Origin: JBEAOO01 sp041164825
GTDB taxonomy: Bacteria > Pseudomonadota > Gammaproteobacteria > Burkholderiales > Burkholderiaceae_C
Assembly (NCBI GenBank): GCA_041164825.1
Contig: JBEAOO010000236.1
Span: 1-6,282, forward strand
Length of the DNA stretch: 6,282 nucleotides
Direction: 5' to 3'
Shown: in pieces, positions 5,558 through 6,282 of the stretch
Layout of the letters: each line of letters begins with the position of its first letter
Numbering within the stretch: the stretch's first letter is position 1
Program-made: the position numbers and the translations under genes
The notes under the pieces: generated by a model
Database searches by the model: none
What the model was told of the DNA's origin: nothing
Seen by the model: only the letters and a program-made list of their open reading frames with translations

Positions 5558-6031
5558 TTGGCTCGATACGGACAGGCATTCAAGGACAAGGCGGTGGCGA
5601 GGTTGCTGGCGCCGGAGAGCGCAGCGCTGGAGGTGGTGGCGCGCGAGGTTGGCATTGGGGCGGGAACCCTGGAGCGATGGCGCGAGGATGCGCAGTCCAG
5701 GCCCGCCCGAGGGCGGGCCTGGACTGCGGGCGCCCGGCTTGAGGCCGTGATCACCACGGCGGCCATGAACGAGGCGGGCAAGAGCGCCTGGTGCCGCGAG
5801 CACGGCGTGTACCCGGCAGAGCTGGACAAGTGGCGCGCCAGCTGCACCACGGCCCTGGCCGACCCGGAGGACGCACGCGCCAGCCCCCAGGCCACGCGGG
5901 CCGACCGCAAGCGCATCAAGGAGCTCGAACGCGATCTGCTGCGCAAGGACCGGGCGTTGGCCGAGACGGCAGCGCTGCTGGTGCTGTCAAAAAAAGTCGC
6001 GGCGATCTTCAACAAGGGAGAGGACGAATGA
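5558..6031 (+). CDS. IS3-family transposase OrfA
   Basis: This 157-aa DNA-binding subunit of an IS3-type transposase has a first helix-turn-helix at about 5-45 (FKDKAVARLL, then VVAREVGIGAGTLERW) and a second at about 60-93 (ARLEAVITT, then WCREHGVYPAELDKW). A charged coiled coil follows at 116-148 (RKRIKELERDLLRKDRALAE), likely for dimerisation, and the protein ends KKVAAIFNKGEDE. The start is the TTG at 5558, with AAGGA five bases upstream. The ATG at 5545 is in another frame and gives a protein unlike transposase. The stop overlaps the orfB start (6028) by ATGA. The reading frame is intact. A perfect 18-bp inverted repeat falls within codons 45-57, and a slippery A-run within codons 144-146. 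Confidence 0.87.
   Translation: MARYGQAFKDKAVARLLAPESAALEVVAREVGIGAGTLERWREDAQSRPARGRAWTAGARLEAVITTAAMNEAGKSAWCREHGVYPAELDKWRASCTTALADPEDARASPQATRADRKRIKELERDLLRKDRALAETAALLVLSKKVAAIFNKGEDE
5691..5728. repeat. Perfect 18-bp inverted repeat inside orfA
   Basis: The arms at 5691-5708 and 5711-5728 are exact reverse complements separated only by GA; the left arm begins CGCAGTCCAGG and ends GCCC. As RNA it would fold into a very stable GC-rich hairpin with a four-base loop once the closing C-G pair opens. The encoded residues (QSRPARGRAWTA) fit the family protein as I remember it, so the palindrome coexists with a working coding sequence. Confidence 0.85.
5989..5996 (+). promoter_or_regulatory. 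Candidate -1 ribosomal frameshift site (A-AAA-AAA)
   Basis: Seven A's (5989-5995) followed by G lie in the orfA frame as tcA AAA AAA G, the X-XXY-YYZ form used by IS3 elements. Slipping back one base continues AGT CGC GGC and so on with no stop for 11 codons, and enters orfB in frame at its ATG (6028). This would make the OrfAB transposase. The frames were checked by hand; activity is inferred. Confidence 0.55.
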
Positions 6032-6282
6032 TCGGCCTCGAAGATCGCCAATCCCTGTCCCAAGACATCGGCGTTGCGCATGCCGCCGGCGCACGGCTGC
6101 ACCTGGCTTGCGAGGTCGCCGGCATCGACCTGCGCACCCTGCGCGCTGGAAGGCCCACGAAGGCCTCACAGCGGGCGATGGCAGGCCTGGCGCGGTGCGC
6201 CCGGTGCCCAGCCATGCCCTGAGCAGTGCCGAGCGCGCTGAACTCGTTCGCGTGGCCAACGAGCCGCGCTTCGCAGCCGTAC
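6028..6282 (+). pseudogene. IS3-family transposase OrfB, frameshifted, 3' end outside window
   Basis: The catalytic subunit starts at ATG 6028, overlapping orfA, and reads MIGLEDRQSLSQDIGVAHAA through CEVAGIDLRTL. It then leaves the family sequence and stops at 6220-6222. In the frame one step over, from 6144 on, the expected continuation appears (RWKAHEGLTAGD, then VRPVPSHALSSAERAELVRV and ANEPRFAAV) and stays open to the window end. Restoring one base after 6142 gives CTG CAG CGC TGG, that is L-Q-R-W, the usual junction as I recall it. This is therefore a one-base deletion, either real inactivation or a sequencing error. The integrase-like DDE domain lies beyond the window. Confidence 0.75.

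Larger units (their letters stand above)
5466..6282 (+). mobile_element. IS3-family insertion sequence, left part, cut by window edge
   Basis: orfA and orfB overlap by ATGA, there is a slippery run at the end of orfA, and both proteins look like the IS3 family, so this is the left portion of an IS3-type element; the right part lies outside the window. The left boundary is not resolved. I place it provisionally at a TG dinucleotide at 5466, because IS3 ends begin with TG, and because the following stretch with a run of eight C's (5491-5498) looks like the IS leader. Without the right end, neither the terminal inverted repeat nor the target duplication can be checked. Confidence 0.6.

Noticed and set aside
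5404..5742. 112-aa plus-strand open frame over the IS leader and orfA
   Set aside because: It is glycine/arginine-rich, out of frame with orfA, and unlike any transposase. Its ATG at 5545 was also rejected as the orfA start for this reason.
5462..6102. Minus-strand open frames opposite orfA
   Set aside because: These are shadows of orfA in GC-rich DNA. The sequence they share with a plus-strand frame (VQARPRAGLDC) is only the consequence of the 18-bp palindrome.

Overview
The window looks like a chromosomal stretch from a GC-rich betaproteobacterium, most likely a Comamonadaceae relative (Acidovorax/Hydrogenophaga/Variovorax-like). This rests on the strong G/C third-position bias, the gene content, and a type of IS3-family transposase I associate with that group. 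I ran no search, so the taxonomy is inference.

Layout: (1) 82-831, minus strand: a type II (L-2-)haloacid dehalogenase with every expected catalytic residue. (2) 832-978: a divergent intergenic region with a LysR-box-like dyad and a terminator-like hairpin. (3) 979-4124, plus strand: a compact three-gene unit of an HMG-CoA-lyase-family enzyme, a class III (CaiB/BaiF) CoA-transferase joined to it by an ATGA stop/start overlap, and a LysR-type regulator 15 nt further on. The obvious reading is that the transferase makes a branched hydroxy-dicarboxylyl-CoA, the lyase splits it, and the regulator controls the unit. The substrate (3-hydroxy-3-methylglutarate, citramalate or similar) cannot be read from sequence. 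(4) 4237-5130: an Abi_2/AbiF-family HEPN protein with clearly lower GC, starting at GTG, followed by a non-coding region. (5) From about 5466 to the right edge: the left part of an IS3-family element with an intact orfA and an orfB broken by an apparent one-base deletion.

The most interesting part is the AbiF locus. Immediately 3' of abiF, on the opposite strand, is a near-consensus sigma70 promoter (TTGACG, 17 nt, TAAAAT). It would drive a transcript of about 56 nt that folds into a two-tier GC hairpin and ends in six U's. This is a complete predicted small-RNA gene convergent with abiF. AbiF-family proteins are known to occur with a conserved small RNA (the abiF RNA motif), and they have recently been described as RNA-antitoxin-controlled toxins related to the ancestry of Cas13. 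The locus is therefore best read as a toxin/ncRNA defence module. abiF also carries a perfect 12-bp inverted repeat 30 nt after its start codon. A plus-strand terminator at 5384-5405 ends abiF read-through after it has crossed the sRNA gene, so abiF mRNA could carry a full complement of the sRNA.

The IS part holds three further signals: a perfect 18-bp hairpin inside orfA, an in-frame A-AAA-AAA slippery heptamer that would give an OrfAB fusion, and the orfB frameshift.
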